64,000 bases of DNA. Origin: Zanthoxylum bungeanum (Eukaryota; Streptophyta; Magnoliopsida; Sapindales; Rutaceae). The stretch is from NCBI GenBank assembly GCA_019454045.1, contig SKCR01023724.1, positions 1 to 64,000 of the forward strand, written 5' to 3'. A program made the position numbers and the translations under genes. Positions 24,367 through 37,057 of this stretch are shown here, piece after piece. A model generated the notes under the pieces. It had not been told where the DNA came from, ran no database searches, and was given only the letters and a program-made list of their open reading frames with translations. The first letter of the stretch is position 1, and each line of letters starts with the position of its first letter.

Positions 24367-26030
24367 TGTTGGGATATATGCCCCAAAGTTGTTGAGGTTT
24401 TCTCAAAGGCGCAGCGGAAGGTGCGGTTCGGGCGAAATCATAACTTTAATTTTTTTTATAACTTTCCAAATAAATTATTCAATATCCCATATGAATAATT
24501 CATTCATATTTCACCTAAACATATTTATTCAATATCAAATAACGACATAAATAATTTAGAAACACCATGAAACTGTTAGGAAAATGTTTTTCCGTAAAAT
24601 AGCATGAAACGCGTTTTTATCCGAATCGACCAACCAATACACACGGGGGCTCCCCAGGTCAGCCCCAATAGTATTTGGGCAGTTCATAGGCTGCCCGAAC
24701 AGTGACCAATTCACTGTTTGGACAGCGGACACTCGGTAAGCCCGAAACTCACCCGGTAACGACGTTTTCGTATATTTTCAATTCGAAACAATTTTCGGTA
24801 ATTATTCCAACGCCCAATACACATCCAATACATTTAAATAATATATTTTTCATCACTAAAATTCCAAAATTTCCAGATCAGATATGGGTGCTAAAAATAT
24901 CACTTTTCATACTTTAAATCCAATTTTCTCAACATTAATCATATTAATATTTACACCAATCAAAGCCACCACTAATGAAGAACTCAAGAAAAATTCTAGG
25001 AGTTATAAGAGTGGTCATAACACTCTAGAATGACAACAAGTTATCAAGTGATAAAATTGAATTAAAATTACACTAATATTATTCAATCTAACTTCACACA
25101 TGCATCTAGCATCCAAATCCATCCTCCAAATCAAAAAGTCCCAAGAAGGAAACAAGCCCTAGAACTATTCTAGATGCTAAAGAATAAGAAACAAACTTTA
25201 TAAGCTTAAGAATATTAAAGATTACCTTAAAATCTTCAACTTTCCTTAAGCTTCCTTCTTGATTTGATCACTTTCTCTCAAGTTTCTTCAATAAATATTT
25301 GGGAGCTTTCTATGGAGGTAGGTTTCGGCCAAGGCTTGCTTATTCAAGGGAAAATAAAATTTCCACCTTTAAATCATAGGGTTGGCCGAATTAATATGGG
25401 GCAATTTGGTCATTTTGGTTGATTTAATCTAATTAAATAATAAGCCCAGTTACTTGTTCAATTTGAATACTCCAAGCTTAAAAGTCATGTCATTTGTTAC
25501 TAATAATATCCCACCATTTATCATATTAATTATGACTTATGGATATGATACTTAATTTCTAATTATTTAAATATTTAACAATTAAAAAACTAAATAATTA
25601 ATATAAATATCTATATATATGCATATTTATTTACATTAAATAACAAAAATACATATAATTATGACATGTGTCAAAATCTCATTTGACAATTAATTAATAT
25701 GTATCAAATCAAATTTTGTATCAAATACAAATACATATTAATTATTAATTGACCAAAATCCCATAATGTATGTATTTTCATTTAACCAATTAAACGATTC
25801 GAATTAACTCATTTAATCCGATAAAGTATTATGAATAATCTGTATTATTCATAACGCGTTGCCCAAGTGCTCAACGAGTATACTTCATAGTGTGAGACTC
25901 TCTAAGTTTAGGTTTATCCATCACGGAATCTAATTTCGTGTCCATAATTCACCGACTCATGAATTATGACGACCACAGATAATCTCGATAAAATATGCAA
26001 GTTGGATCATCGCATAAGTATAATCTCTTC
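24367..26030. mobile_element. LTR-like sequence, probably copia-type in minus orientation
   Basis: It starts TGTTGGGATATATGCCCC at the point where the minisatellite is cut and contains GGCGCAGCGGAAGGTGCGG near the left end. The rest is AT-rich and non-coding. A similar opening (TGTTGGGGCAG... CGCGCAGCAGAAATGAG) occurs again at 26031. The right border and target duplication were not found. No internal coding domain is present. Confidence 0.4.
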
Positions 26031-26093
26031 TGTTGGGGCAGTTGTGGAACCTCTAGGGTCGGATCGATATCTCGCGCAGCAGAAATGAGTCTA
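26031..26093. mobile_element. Start of another LTR-like fragment, cut by the Athila element
   Basis: Opens TGTTGGGGCAGTTGTGG and ends AATGAGTCTA at the left border of the large element. The continuation may be at about 45751, where AGTCTA reappears. Confidence 0.3.
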
Positions 26094-26289
26094 TGATAAG
26101 CGGAAAATATATCAATATTTACCGCCCATTTTACTTAGTATTTTATATAGTTTCTCGAGTTTTGTGAATATTTTGATGTTTTGTGTTATTTTGAAGAAAA
26201 ATACGATTTCAGGACTCAATGGAATCAAATCGGGGTCAAAATAGCGAAAAACAGATGAAAAATGGTAAAATAAGAAATTCAATGTTCAC

Positions 26290-26542
26290 GCATCGCGACG
26301 TGCAAGCCTTCTGCGTCGCGACGCTCCTCAATTATTCAGCTGCATACACACAACATCACTTGTGTCATCATGATGTCAGCATAATAATTCAGCTTGCCGA
26401 CACATGTCATCCCTTGCATCATCATGACGTCAGCGTCGCGACGCCAAGCCTTCACGCGTCACGATGCCGAGCCAATAATTGAGTCTGCCGCCATTCACTG
26501 AAGCACGCATCACGACGCCAAGCCTTCACGCGTCGCGACGCG
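26290..26542 (+). promoter_or_regulatory. Cluster of GCGTCGCGACGC-type palindromes in the LTR promoter
   Basis: CpG-rich words CATCGCGACGTG, GCGTCGCGACGCT, GCGTCGCGACGCC, CATCACGACGCC and GCGTCGCGACGCG recur upstream of the TATA box, several preceded by AAGCCTTC. The 3' LTR has the equivalent set at 44190-44450, with more C-to-T type changes. Role unknown; position suggests promoter elements. Confidence 0.5.
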
Positions 26543-26557
26543 GCCCGTTTTGGAGCC

Positions 26558-26566
26558 TATAAATAG
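26558..26566 (+). promoter_or_regulatory. LTR TATA box
   Basis: TATAAATAG in CCTATAAATAGAGGC, directly downstream of the palindrome cluster and conserved in the 3' LTR at 44469-44477. Confidence 0.7.
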
Positions 26567-27831
26567 AGGCTGAAATCAAATGAATTCTTCATAATTTCGT
26601 CTGGAGAATTTCCTTAGAATACTAAGAAGAGAGTATCTTGTTTGTTTATTTTCAGCTTTCTTGTATTTAAGTTTTATTTTAGCAATAAAAGTGTGTGTTT
26701 TACTTAAAGCATGAGTAGGTAATTTCTTTCTGCTGGGGTGAAAATGTGAAGCTTTTATTATAATAATTTAAATTAATCTCTCTTAGTTATAATATATAAA
26801 TTATTTTAAAACCTGACTTAATGGGATACCGCCTTATTGGTCGGTTGGACTTAATTAAATTAATTTTGACCTGACTTAATTGGATATTGTCTTTATGGTC
26901 GTTTGGAATTAATTAAAATCTGACTTAATCAGGATACTGCCTATATGGTCGGTTGGTAATATAACGTAAATTTATATAATATAATAAGGGGGATTTCTAA
27001 ATTAGAAGTAATAAAAGTGGATCCTCTAACCCCCAACATTTTATTTTATTATTTTATTTTACCTTTTTAATTTTTAAATTTGTTTTAAAATGTTTTATTT
27101 ATTTTTGTCTTTAGTAATCCTAGATATGTGTTGTAACTAAATACCTTATCTAAGGTTGTGATGAATTCCAATACCATAAGCTTATAAGTTGGTTATTTTG
27201 TGTCTTGTGTGACATATAGATTTATTTATTGAGTCTTAATCTTAATGCTTCTTATTAACTGGCCACTAATAAGATTGATTTGGTAAACTTAAAATGAACT
27301 TGACGAAGGGATTTTAGGTTTCAGCCTTAGACTCAATAGCTCACGATCTCACCTTAGGGTAGATTTCCTTCCAGGATAGACATATACCTGTCGGGCATGG
27401 GTAGCCACAATTGGAACTTAATCTTAATGAATTCATAGTTTCTTGGTTAATATAGACATATAGTTAATTGTGTTACTTTGGGTGTTTGCATCTGACCATC
27501 GACAGAGGTTTTTGCATATTTTCGTGTTCCAGGTTAATAAACCGATATATTACACAAACATAAGATAATCACTTCATCTTTAGAAGAATATTGGAGGGAT
27601 TCACAACCCTCGATAGTTTCATAATATTGATTACTTTTTAGAATTCACTTTCACATTGTTTTAAATTATTTGTCTTTAGTTAAAAATCACCATCCAAACA
27701 ACAATCAAATCAATTAGATACTCGTAGATATTTAGCTTTAATAAAATAATGGATTAAGTATTAAGTCCTCGTGGGATCGATACATTTTATATTACTTGAT
27801 CGATACGTGCGCTTGCGTTAGGGCAAGTTTT

Positions 27832-27848
27832 TGGCGCCGTTGCCGGGG
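27832..27848 (+). promoter_or_regulatory. Primer-binding site, tRNA-Asp type
   Basis: TGGCGCCGTTGCCGGGG is complementary to the 3' end of plant tRNA-Asp, the primer typical of Athila-type elements. It lies 11 bases after the LTR end as defined by LTR alignment, a slightly long gap. Confidence 0.8.
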
Positions 27849-27956
27849 ACTTATTTATCTTTTACTATTAATTTTGGGGTTAGATACTTTACTTGTGTCT
27901 AATTTATTTTTACTTATTGTTTTTGTTTTCTTGTATTTCAGGTTCTCAAACACTAC

Positions 27957-30900
27957 ATGAGAAGAAACAGAAGCTTTGAAATCCGTCCGCTTGACCCATA
28001 AATTGAAAGAACAATTAGACAATTGAGAAAGGAAAGACGAGAAGGCCAAAAAGCACTGATCAACATGAACAATCAAGAACCCGATCCTTTGGAAGTTGCA
28101 CTACCAATTCCCATTCGAGACAGAACAATTTTATTGGTTGATGGCTTCATATCATGCATTGTACTTCCACCATTACCTACAAATGCTTGTGACATAAAAA
28201 TATGCATTCAGATGATACAACAATCAGTTCATTTCGGGGGAAGTGCAACTGAATATCCTAATGCCCACATCAGTAACTTCCTGGAAGTTTGTGGCACATT
28301 CAATTACAACCGAGTGGAAGAAGAAGTAATACGTAGTATTCCCATATTCTTTGAAAGACAGAGCTAAGGCTTGGCTCCATTCACTACCAGCAGGTTCCAT
28401 CACAACTTGGAACACTCTTGCAACCAAATTTCTTGCAAAATACTTTCCCCCCAGCCAAAACAGCAAAATTGAGAAACGACATGACATCTTTTATGCACCA
28501 TGATTCAGAATCCCTCTGTGAAGTATGGGAAAGATACAAGGAATTGCTCCAAAAATGTCCTCACCATGAGATTGCAAAGTGGCTACAAGTCCAAACCTTC
28601 TACAGTGGACTTTCTGGACTAATGAGAACCATAATAAATGCTGCTCCTAGAGGAGCATTAATGGCAAAAGGAGAAGATCAGGCCTGGGACTTAATTGAAG
28701 AAATGCCCAATAACAATTCATTGTGGCCAACAAAAAGGAGAATGATCCATCGAATAGCAGGAATCCACGAAGTAGGAGCCAACACAGCAATGAATTCCAA
28801 ACTGGATTAGATATGCAAATATCTGGAAACTCTTAGCATGCAGGGTAATGATCGATCCACAAGTTCACCATATGGGGGAGCACTAGAGGCATAATCTTAC
28901 AACCAACATGATGGGACTGTGAACTATGTCAGTAATTTCAACGGACAGAGAAACAATCTGTATTCCAATACCTACAATCCAGGTTGGAGGAATCATCTCA
29001 ATTTTGCATGGAGCAACACTTCAGGGCAGAGGAACAATCCACCACCAGGAGTCCAACAGCAGAATAAAGTCCATGAGTATGGAAAAGAACCAGGAATAGC
29101 AGAAGTGATGGCCCAAATAAAAAAGCAAGAAGCCAAATATGATGCTATGTTTCAAAAACAAGAAGCATCATACGATGCTATGTTTCAAAGCCAATCAGCT
29201 TCTATAAAGGCACTGGAAAATCAATTGGGACAACTGGCCAATACTCAGAGTTACAGACCGCAAGGTACCCTTCCTAGCAACACAGAACCAAATCCAAGGA
29301 ACAGAGGGAATGAGCAATGCCAAGCCATCACGTTGAAAAGCAGCACTGAAATCAACAAAGATGTTGGAGTCAAGACATCTACCGAGGAAGTTCCTAAAGA
29401 AAGCAACGAATCAGATCCACAGATGGAGGAAAAAGAAGCAAAAGAAAATGATCAAGAAAGATTTACTCCACCTCCACTTTTTCCACAGCGTCTCCAGAAA
29501 CACAAACTAGACAAGCAGTTTGCTCGATTCCTGGAGATCTTTAAAAAGCTGCATATCAACATTCCATTTGCAGAAGCATTAGAATAAATGCCCAGCTATG
29601 TCAAATTCATGAAAGATATTCTATCACGAAAACAAAGATTGGGAGATTACGAGTGTTGGATAATTATGACCCATAACATCACTATTTGTAAAAGACATTG
29701 TGGTTTTTGTACAAATTAACTATATGACAAATGAAATTTCTATTTTATCATTTTGTAATTGGATTAGTTGAATATACACAAATGATAAAAGTCCTTATGA
29801 TTAGTTCCGAATTAATAAGATATGAGATAGTATTAATCCACAAACGGTTTAATCATTAAATATCCATAGTCGTAGTATTATCGAGACTGGACATCGATAA
29901 TGCGGAATAGACTAGTATTACACTTGTGCGCGTTATGGAAGCTTAACGGCATAGTTCTCATATATTTAAATATTGGATACTTATGCAAGTGTGATATGAG
30001 GTTCTGTTAGCCGTTGGACCGGGAACAGCTTCGCTCTGGATAGACCCATCGAAATCTCATTGGTAGTATGACTATCTGTCTATAAGAATCCAAATCAGGG
30101 TAGGTGTATGTGGTCTTAACCTGAGACTTGCATCGCTAAGACTTGCGACAATCAGTACGCTTTGGTTTTGGTCATCCGGGGCTTTAACAGGTTCTGTGTA
30201 CGCCTCTTCTGGGTTTACTGAGAATCGTAGTGTATTGGGTGTGATGTCAAGATAGAATTATCACTTCAGTCATATGGAGAAGATGATCACGCAAGGATAC
30301 AAAACTAATACTCTCATATGCTGCAGCTATCGGGATAGTATGAATAGGTCATGATTATCCGATTAAATAGACTAGTTGCTAGTGATCCGATATATGTTTC
30401 GTATGGGGCATACACAATTCTAGCCCCAGGCCTAGCATGTGACATCCGATACTGGATCGTAATACGCAATACATTGTATACTATGCCTGATAAAGATTAT
30501 ATATTCCTTAAAAGAATATTTCTGGAGAATTGGGTAGGCACGGTGCTTTGCTAGAAGCCAACCATGTCATGTAAATAGGTAAGAACGTGGTACTGGGTGC
30601 GCACGTGTTCGGATGGTCCGATGACCGTATTTACTGCCAATATATCCAGGGATTTCTTGGGTCGCTTCCCAAAGATTCACCAATGACATTTGACTCAAAC
30701 AGAATTAATCTAGGATTAATTATAAGAGAGAAAAAATTAATCTGGGATTAATTGCGGTAAGAATTTATCTGGGATAAAATTCGAATAAAAGAGAGAACGC
30801 GATTAATTTGGAATTAATCGATTAAATATTATATTGGATATATTAATTGAAATTGGATTTGAAAGCGGAATTAAAATTGGATTTTAATTCAGGCGAATGA

Positions 30901-33900
30901 ATTAATTTGGAATTAATTTGCAAGCGACTTTCGTAATAATTTTGCTAGGCATTATTATTTAATTAAATTGGATTTAATTACGTCTCAACGGAAAATTCGT
31001 TTAATCAAATTAAACAAACCCGAACCCGAAGTGTGTAGTCTCACCTAACTTGAATTTTGAATTTAAGTGTGGGACCCACCAACTTACATCACAAGTCATT
31101 CAAGTTGATGGAAGTGGTTGGGAGCTTTTATGGTAACTTCTCCAACACACTTTGCTTTTTGTTTTACTTTTTGGAAAAGCATATACAACATTTTTGCAAG
31201 GCAACTTTGGTAATTGTTTTTAGAAAATAAAATACAAAATCCAAAAACTCTCACTTCTCTCATTCCTTTGCCCTGAGCTAGGGCTCATTTTCTCCATTGA
31301 TTTTGCTTCAAAATCTTCAAAGCTAGCACTTAAAGGAGTCTTGTGAGGTGATAGGGAAACTCACCCTTGGGTTTGATTCACTCAAAGAAGGCTTGGAGCT
31401 TCCAACAAACATACAAAAATTTTGAAATCAACATCCAATCAATGTAAGTTTTTTTTCGCAACTCTCTTAATCATTCACACACAATATCATGACTTAAAGA
31501 CCTTGGGCATGTCTAGGACTCTAACAACGAGACGGTAGCACTGACAGAAGAATGCAACGCCATCATTCAGAGGAAGATTCCCCCAAAGTTAAAAGATCCT
31601 GGCAATTTCACCATACCTTGCACTATAAGAGAACATTAATTCAGTAAGGCTTTGTGTGATTTAGGTGCTAGTATTAACTTGATGCCTTGTCTATTTATAG
31701 GAAACTGCAGATTGGAGAAACAAATCCCACCTCAGTCACTCTATAACTTGTTGATGGATCACTCACATTTCAGAGAGGTGTAGTGGAAGATGTATTAGTC
31801 AAAGTTGACAAATTCATTTTCCCAGCAGATTTCATTGTCTTTGACATGGAGGAAGACAAAGACGTACCCATCATCCTCGGAAGACCATTCTTGGCTACAG
31901 GTCGAACCATTATTGATGTACAAAAATGTGAACTAACCATAAGGGTGCATGACCAAGAAGTAACATTCAATATTTTCAAAGCCATGAAATTCCCGAATGA
32001 CGAAAAAGAGGTGGAATATTTCAGACTTGATGTAATAGATAGTATCATCCAGAACCCAGATGCAATACAACTTTCCACTGACAAACTTGAAGCATGCATC
32101 ACCAACATGATTGACAGAGAATTAGATGATGAGATTCCGAAATGTATCAACTATCTTGGTGGAGCCTCTCGCTTTAGATCGACACCACATATGGAAAGTT
32201 TGGAATTACCGAAAAAGAAACAAATCAAGCCCTCGATTGAAGAACCACCATAGTTGGAACTAAAGCCACTTCCGAGCCATCTCAGATATGCATACTTGGA
32301 AAACTCTTCTGATTTACCTGTGATTATTTCTTCATCGCTAACATGGGTGCATGAAGATAAGTTGTTGAGAGCGTTACGCGAGCACAAAAGAGCTATTGGC
32401 TGGACTATAGTAGACATTCGAGGCATCAGTCCATCATTTTGCATACACAAAATCTTGATGAACGACTAGTACAAAGCCACAGTAGAGCATCAACGGAGAT
32501 TGAATCTAATCATGAAAGAAGTAGTAAAGAAAGAAATTATCAAATGATTGGATGCATGAATCATTTACCCCATCTCTGACAGCTCTTGGGTGAGTCTTAT
32601 GCAATGTGTACCCAATAAAGGAGGAACGACTTTAGTCACAAATGAAAAGAACGAGCTGATTCCAACAAGGACATTGACTGAATGAATAGTATGCATGGAC
32701 TACAAGAAGCTGAAGAAAACAACACTGAATGATCATTTCTCACTACCATTCATTGACCAGATGCTAAACAGATTGGCGGGCCATGATTTCTATTGATTTA
32801 TGGACGGATACTCAAGATACAATCAGATTGTTATCGCCCCAGAAGATAAGGAGAAAACCACTTTCACATGCCCGTATGGTACTTTTTCTTTCCGCAGGAT
32901 GCCATTTGGACTCTATAATGCTTCTGCCACATTTCAACGATGCATGATGGCCATCTTTTCAGACATGATAGAACAAAGCATGAAAGTCTTCATGGATGAC
33001 TTCTCTGTATTTTGGAGACTCGTTCGACCACTACTTATAAAATCTGGAAAAAATGTTATAAATATGTGAAGATACCAACCTAGTACTCAACTGGGAGAAA
33101 TGCCATTTCATTGTGCAGGAAGGCATTGTCCTGGGACATCGGATCTCACAGAAGGAAATCGAGGTAGAAAAAGCAAAAATTGAGATGATAGAAAAATTAC
33201 CTCCACCATCATTCGTTAAAGGGATTCGAAGTTTTCTCGGGAATGCATGATTTTACAGGAGATTCATCAAAGACTACTCCAAGATTGCTAAGCCTCTGTG
33301 CAATCTACTAGAGAATGACGTGACTTTCAACTTCACCAAAGAATGCCAACATGCTTTCGAGATCTTGAAACAGAAGATGGTCTCTACCCCCATCATAGTA
33401 GCAATAGACTAGACGCTTCCATTTGAAGTGATGTGTGATGCTAGTGATTTTGTTGTAGGTGCAGTTTTGGGACAACGTAAATTGAAATTTTTTCACACCA
33501 GTTACTACGCCAGTAAAATTTTGAATAAATCACAACTCAACTACACAACAACTGAAAATAAGTTGCTAGCAGTTGTGTTTACTTTTGGTAAATTCTGTTC
33601 CCATTTGTTGGGTCCCAAAGTGGTGGTCTACACAGATCATTCAACAATCAAATACCTGATCACGAAGAAAGATGCCAAGCCTAGATTGATCCGTTGGGTG
33701 CTTCTACTGCAAGAATTTGATGTGGAGATCTGAGACAGGAAATAGACAGAAAATCAAGTGGCATATCACTTATCAAGGCTAGAGAATGAAGATACAACTG
33801 GCACTGAGCTGACAATCAAAGAAACGTTTCCAGATGAACAGTTTTTTGCCATCATGCAGCAGGAAGTCCCATGGTATGATTACTTTGTAAACTACATAGT

Positions 33901-35157
33901 ATCGGGGAAATAGCCGTTGGAATGGACACATCAGTAACGAAAGGAATTTTTCAAAGAAGTCAAGCATTATGTCTGGGATGAACCATACCTATTCAAAAGT
34001 TGTGCTGATTAGTTATTGTGGCGTTATGTACCACATGAGGAGGTTAATAGTGTCTTGCAACATTGTCATTCATCACCATACGGCAGACACTTCAGCGGAG
34101 ATAAAACTGCAGCCAAAGCCCTACAATCAGGTTTGTTCTGGCCTACTTTTTTTAAAAATGCTCACTTATTCATTCTTCAATGTGACAGGTGCCAGAGAAC
34201 GAGAAATATTTCGAGAAAAAATGAAGGACATCTTCAAAGCATTCTCGAAGTGGAGATATTTGATTTATGAGGGATTGACTTTATGGGACCCTTTGTTCCA
34301 TCATATGGAAACATGTACATTTTGGTTGCAGTAGATTATGTCTCCAAATGCGTTGAACCAACAACACTGCCATCAAATGACTCCAAAATGGTGTTAAAAT
34401 TCCTCAAAAAGAATATTTTCACTCACTTTGGAACACCTAGAGGTATTATCAGTGATGTAGGCACACACTTATGTAACAGATACTTCGATACACTCCTAAT
34501 CAAATACAGAGTTACTCACAAAGTTGCCACTGCTTACCATCCGCAGTCAAGTGGTCAGGTTGAAGTTTCCAATAGAGAAATCAAAAGAATCTTGGAGAGA
34601 ACCATTGGGCAGCAAAGAGGGACTGGTTTACAAAATTAGATGACGCATTATGGGCCTACCGGACAGTTTACAAGACACCTATTAGAATGTCCCCATACGG
34701 AATGGTGTTTGGGAAAGCATGCCATCTGCCTGTGGAGCTCGAATATAAAGCGTACTATGCACTAAAGAAGTTAAATTTTGATCTACAAGCAATAGGAGAG
34801 AAACGGCTCTACCAACTGAACGAATTGGAAGAATTTCACCTCCATGCTTATGAGAATGTCAAACTGTACAAAGAAAAGACCAAGAAGTGGTATGATAAAA
34901 AAATAGTGCGAAGACAACTGGAACCAGGGCAGCAAATGTTGTTATACAACTCAAGGTTGAAACTTTTCCCTAGCAAGCTGAAATCAAGGTGGTCAGGTCC
35001 ATTTGTGATTACTCAGGTGTTACCCTACGGAGTAGTTTAGATACATTACCCCAACTCCAACAACACATTCAGAGTCAATAGCCAACATGTCAAGCACTAT
35101 TGGGGAGAATCATTTGAGCATCAAAAAGAAAGTCTCACACTGGCAGATCCAGCCTAA
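27957..35157 (+). pseudogene. Athila-type gag-pol polyprotein, broken and interrupted
   Basis: Gag starts at ATG 27957 (in-frame TAA at about 27999). It shifts frame near 28365, continues in 28418-28810 with the capsid block SLCEVWERYKELLQKCPHHE, and in 28919-29587 with NPGWRNHLNF. The solo LTR at 29654 splits the reading GDYE|TVALTEEC exactly. Protease follows with ALCDLGASINLMP near 31648-31688 and VPIILGRPFLATGRT (from about 31866). Reverse transcriptase (32254-33069) shows PFGLYNASATFQRCM and the active-site FMDD, with several stops. RNase H (33428-33733) has [12 protein letters not shown] and [10 protein letters not shown]. Integrase (34016-35157) keeps the HHCC finger (HCHSSPYGRH to CDRCQRTR), GPFVPSYGN, a changed [10 protein letters not shown] (usually DGGTH) and the C-terminal KACHLPVELE typical of Athila. 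It ends at TAA 35155-35157. Order PR-RT-RH-IN is that of Ty3/gypsy. At least ten disruptions make it inactive. Confidence 0.9.
29654..31526 (+). mobile_element. Solo LTR of the long-LTR copia family
   Basis: Starts TGTTGGATAATTATGACCC and ends GACTCTAACA, flanked by the exact 5-bp duplication ACGAG (29649-29653 and 31527-31531). The start matches 55940 and 61420; the end matches the complement of 61040-61240 best. No primer site or coding region is attached, so it is a single LTR left by LTR-LTR recombination. The Athila gag-pol reading frame resumes directly after the duplication. Confidence 0.92.
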
Positions 35158-37057
35158 CATTTGGGCAGTCATATCTAGCTGACGACGTCAAACTTAGCGC
35201 TAACAATAGGAGTGGGCATCGGATCGGATAAGGATAACGAATCTGATCGAATCGCGATGAGTGGATCCGATCCATTTTTTTAAATTAGGTATAAAACGAC
35301 GTCATTTTGGAAGTTCCAAAACGACATCATTTTCATTTTGGCGTGAAACCTAAATTACTAAAATCAGTCTTCAAATCTAAATTAGTAAATTAGGTCAATA
35401 TTCTACAAACTAGTCTTCATCTCCATCTGTGCCATCGCCACCGAAGCTTCAAACCAGTTCACTGTCTCTTCATCTTCGACCTTCTTCTTCGAGTTAGGAA
35501 GCCATTGAAGGTTCGAGTCTTCATCTCCATCTGTAAACTTTGCAGTTTGCACTTTGTTGATGTTGCATGTCTTCTTCTTCGACTATTATGTCTTCTTCTT
35601 CAACTGTTTTTATGACTATTTTATATATTTGATTTGATTTTGTGGTTTTCTTACAGTTTGCACTTTGTTGCAGGAAGCAATTATGCTAGTTTTATTTTTC
35701 TGTTTGATGATTCTAAGCACAGAATTCTATTTTAATTTTGTTATTTGTGATAAAACCATTATCGCTTTTATTATAATCTGTTCTGATATACCCTTGATAG
35801 TGCCTAATGTAGGTTCTCTATTTTATGGTAGTTTGTCTCTGCCATGAGCATATGCAAATAAATTGTAGCATTTTCCCCTTATTTATTCTCTGATTTTCTA
35901 GTAATTGATTTAAACTTATTGATTTGCAAATTATGCAATGTTTTTTTACCCTGTGGTTGTCTAAAAGCTCCTCGCCTTGCTTTTGTAGAGATTTGAAATC
36001 TTATTGACAATGTATATTTTATTGGATGATTTCAAGTTTGGAGATCTTGGAATTTCCTTGCAATCAATTTTTGAAGCAAGAGCCTGGGACAAGCCAGAAG
36101 GCTCAAGAATTTGCATGTACGAGATACAAGGCTGAATATCCAATCTTTCAAAATGTAAACTATTTTCTTTTAAATCATGTGCTCTTAATCTTGTTTTGGA
36201 TATTAACATTTTTCTTTTGAAGTTGCTTGATGTTGTTTTGGAATTATTTGATGACCACTCATTGAATTTATTAATGACCCGTTTTGAAGTCTGTTTATTT
36301 GAGTATGTGGTAAATGTGTTGATAACAGTACTGTGAATTCAATTTTGTAATGATTCTCGTATCCACTACAAGCCCGATGATCAAATTTTATTCTGAAGTT
36401 GGGAGAAGAAAAAGTCCATTTGCCTTTAAATCTATTTAAAGTTTTAATAGAATGGAAGACTAAATAGTTGATTCATAATCATCATGAGGAAACTCGTGTA
36501 GCTTTTATATAACATTTGAGGCAAAGATTATGAATGTTATCCACAATTACCTGCTAGAGAAATATTTGCCAGATATTTTAAGTAGTAGTGAGTTTTCAGT
36601 TTGAAATTTCTTGCATTTGTGCTGCCAAATGTGTATGATTTTTTATTTTTTTTAGTTGATTTCATTTATGTTACTAGTTTCAATCTCATTATTAAATGCA
36701 CCTTTAGTAGTTATATTTCTTTATGGTTGATGTTCACCTTAAGTGAGCGCAAAAGCTCATTCATTGTTTTTCAAGAAAGTCTAGTGATTGTTGCCATAAA
36801 TCATTTACTATGTTTATATATTTCCAGAAATGTAAAAGGATTTTATCCCTTCACTGCATGTTCTATAAAAGTTAAGCTAGTGTTTGGACTGGCTAGACCC
36901 TATTTTTTCATTTACTACAGAAGTTAATTGGTTCTGTTTCGTGCTTCAGCTTATTTGAAATCACTCTTTTTTCTTCAGTAAATGATATAATATGTTATGT
37001 CTCAAATATTGCTTAACTGTAAATCCAATTTAAATTTGTCGTTGCTCTTCATTATAG

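Larger units (their letters stand above)
26094..27820 (+). repeat. 5' LTR of the Athila-type element
   Basis: Starts TGATAAGCGGAAAATAT and ends GCGCTTGCGTTA. It aligns throughout with 43996-45730; stretches such as 27200-27700 are nearly identical between the two, while the upstream third differs more. It contains a cluster of GTCGCGAC palindromes, a TATA box and, further down, a repeated sequence around the words TGGTCGGTTGGA. Confidence 0.87.

Noticed and set aside
28224..28487. Minus-strand frame over gag
   Set aside because: Shadow of the Athila gag on the opposite strand.
29654..31526. Possibility that this is a full copia element
   Set aside because: No primer site, gag or pol inside and only one LTR between exact 5-bp duplications.
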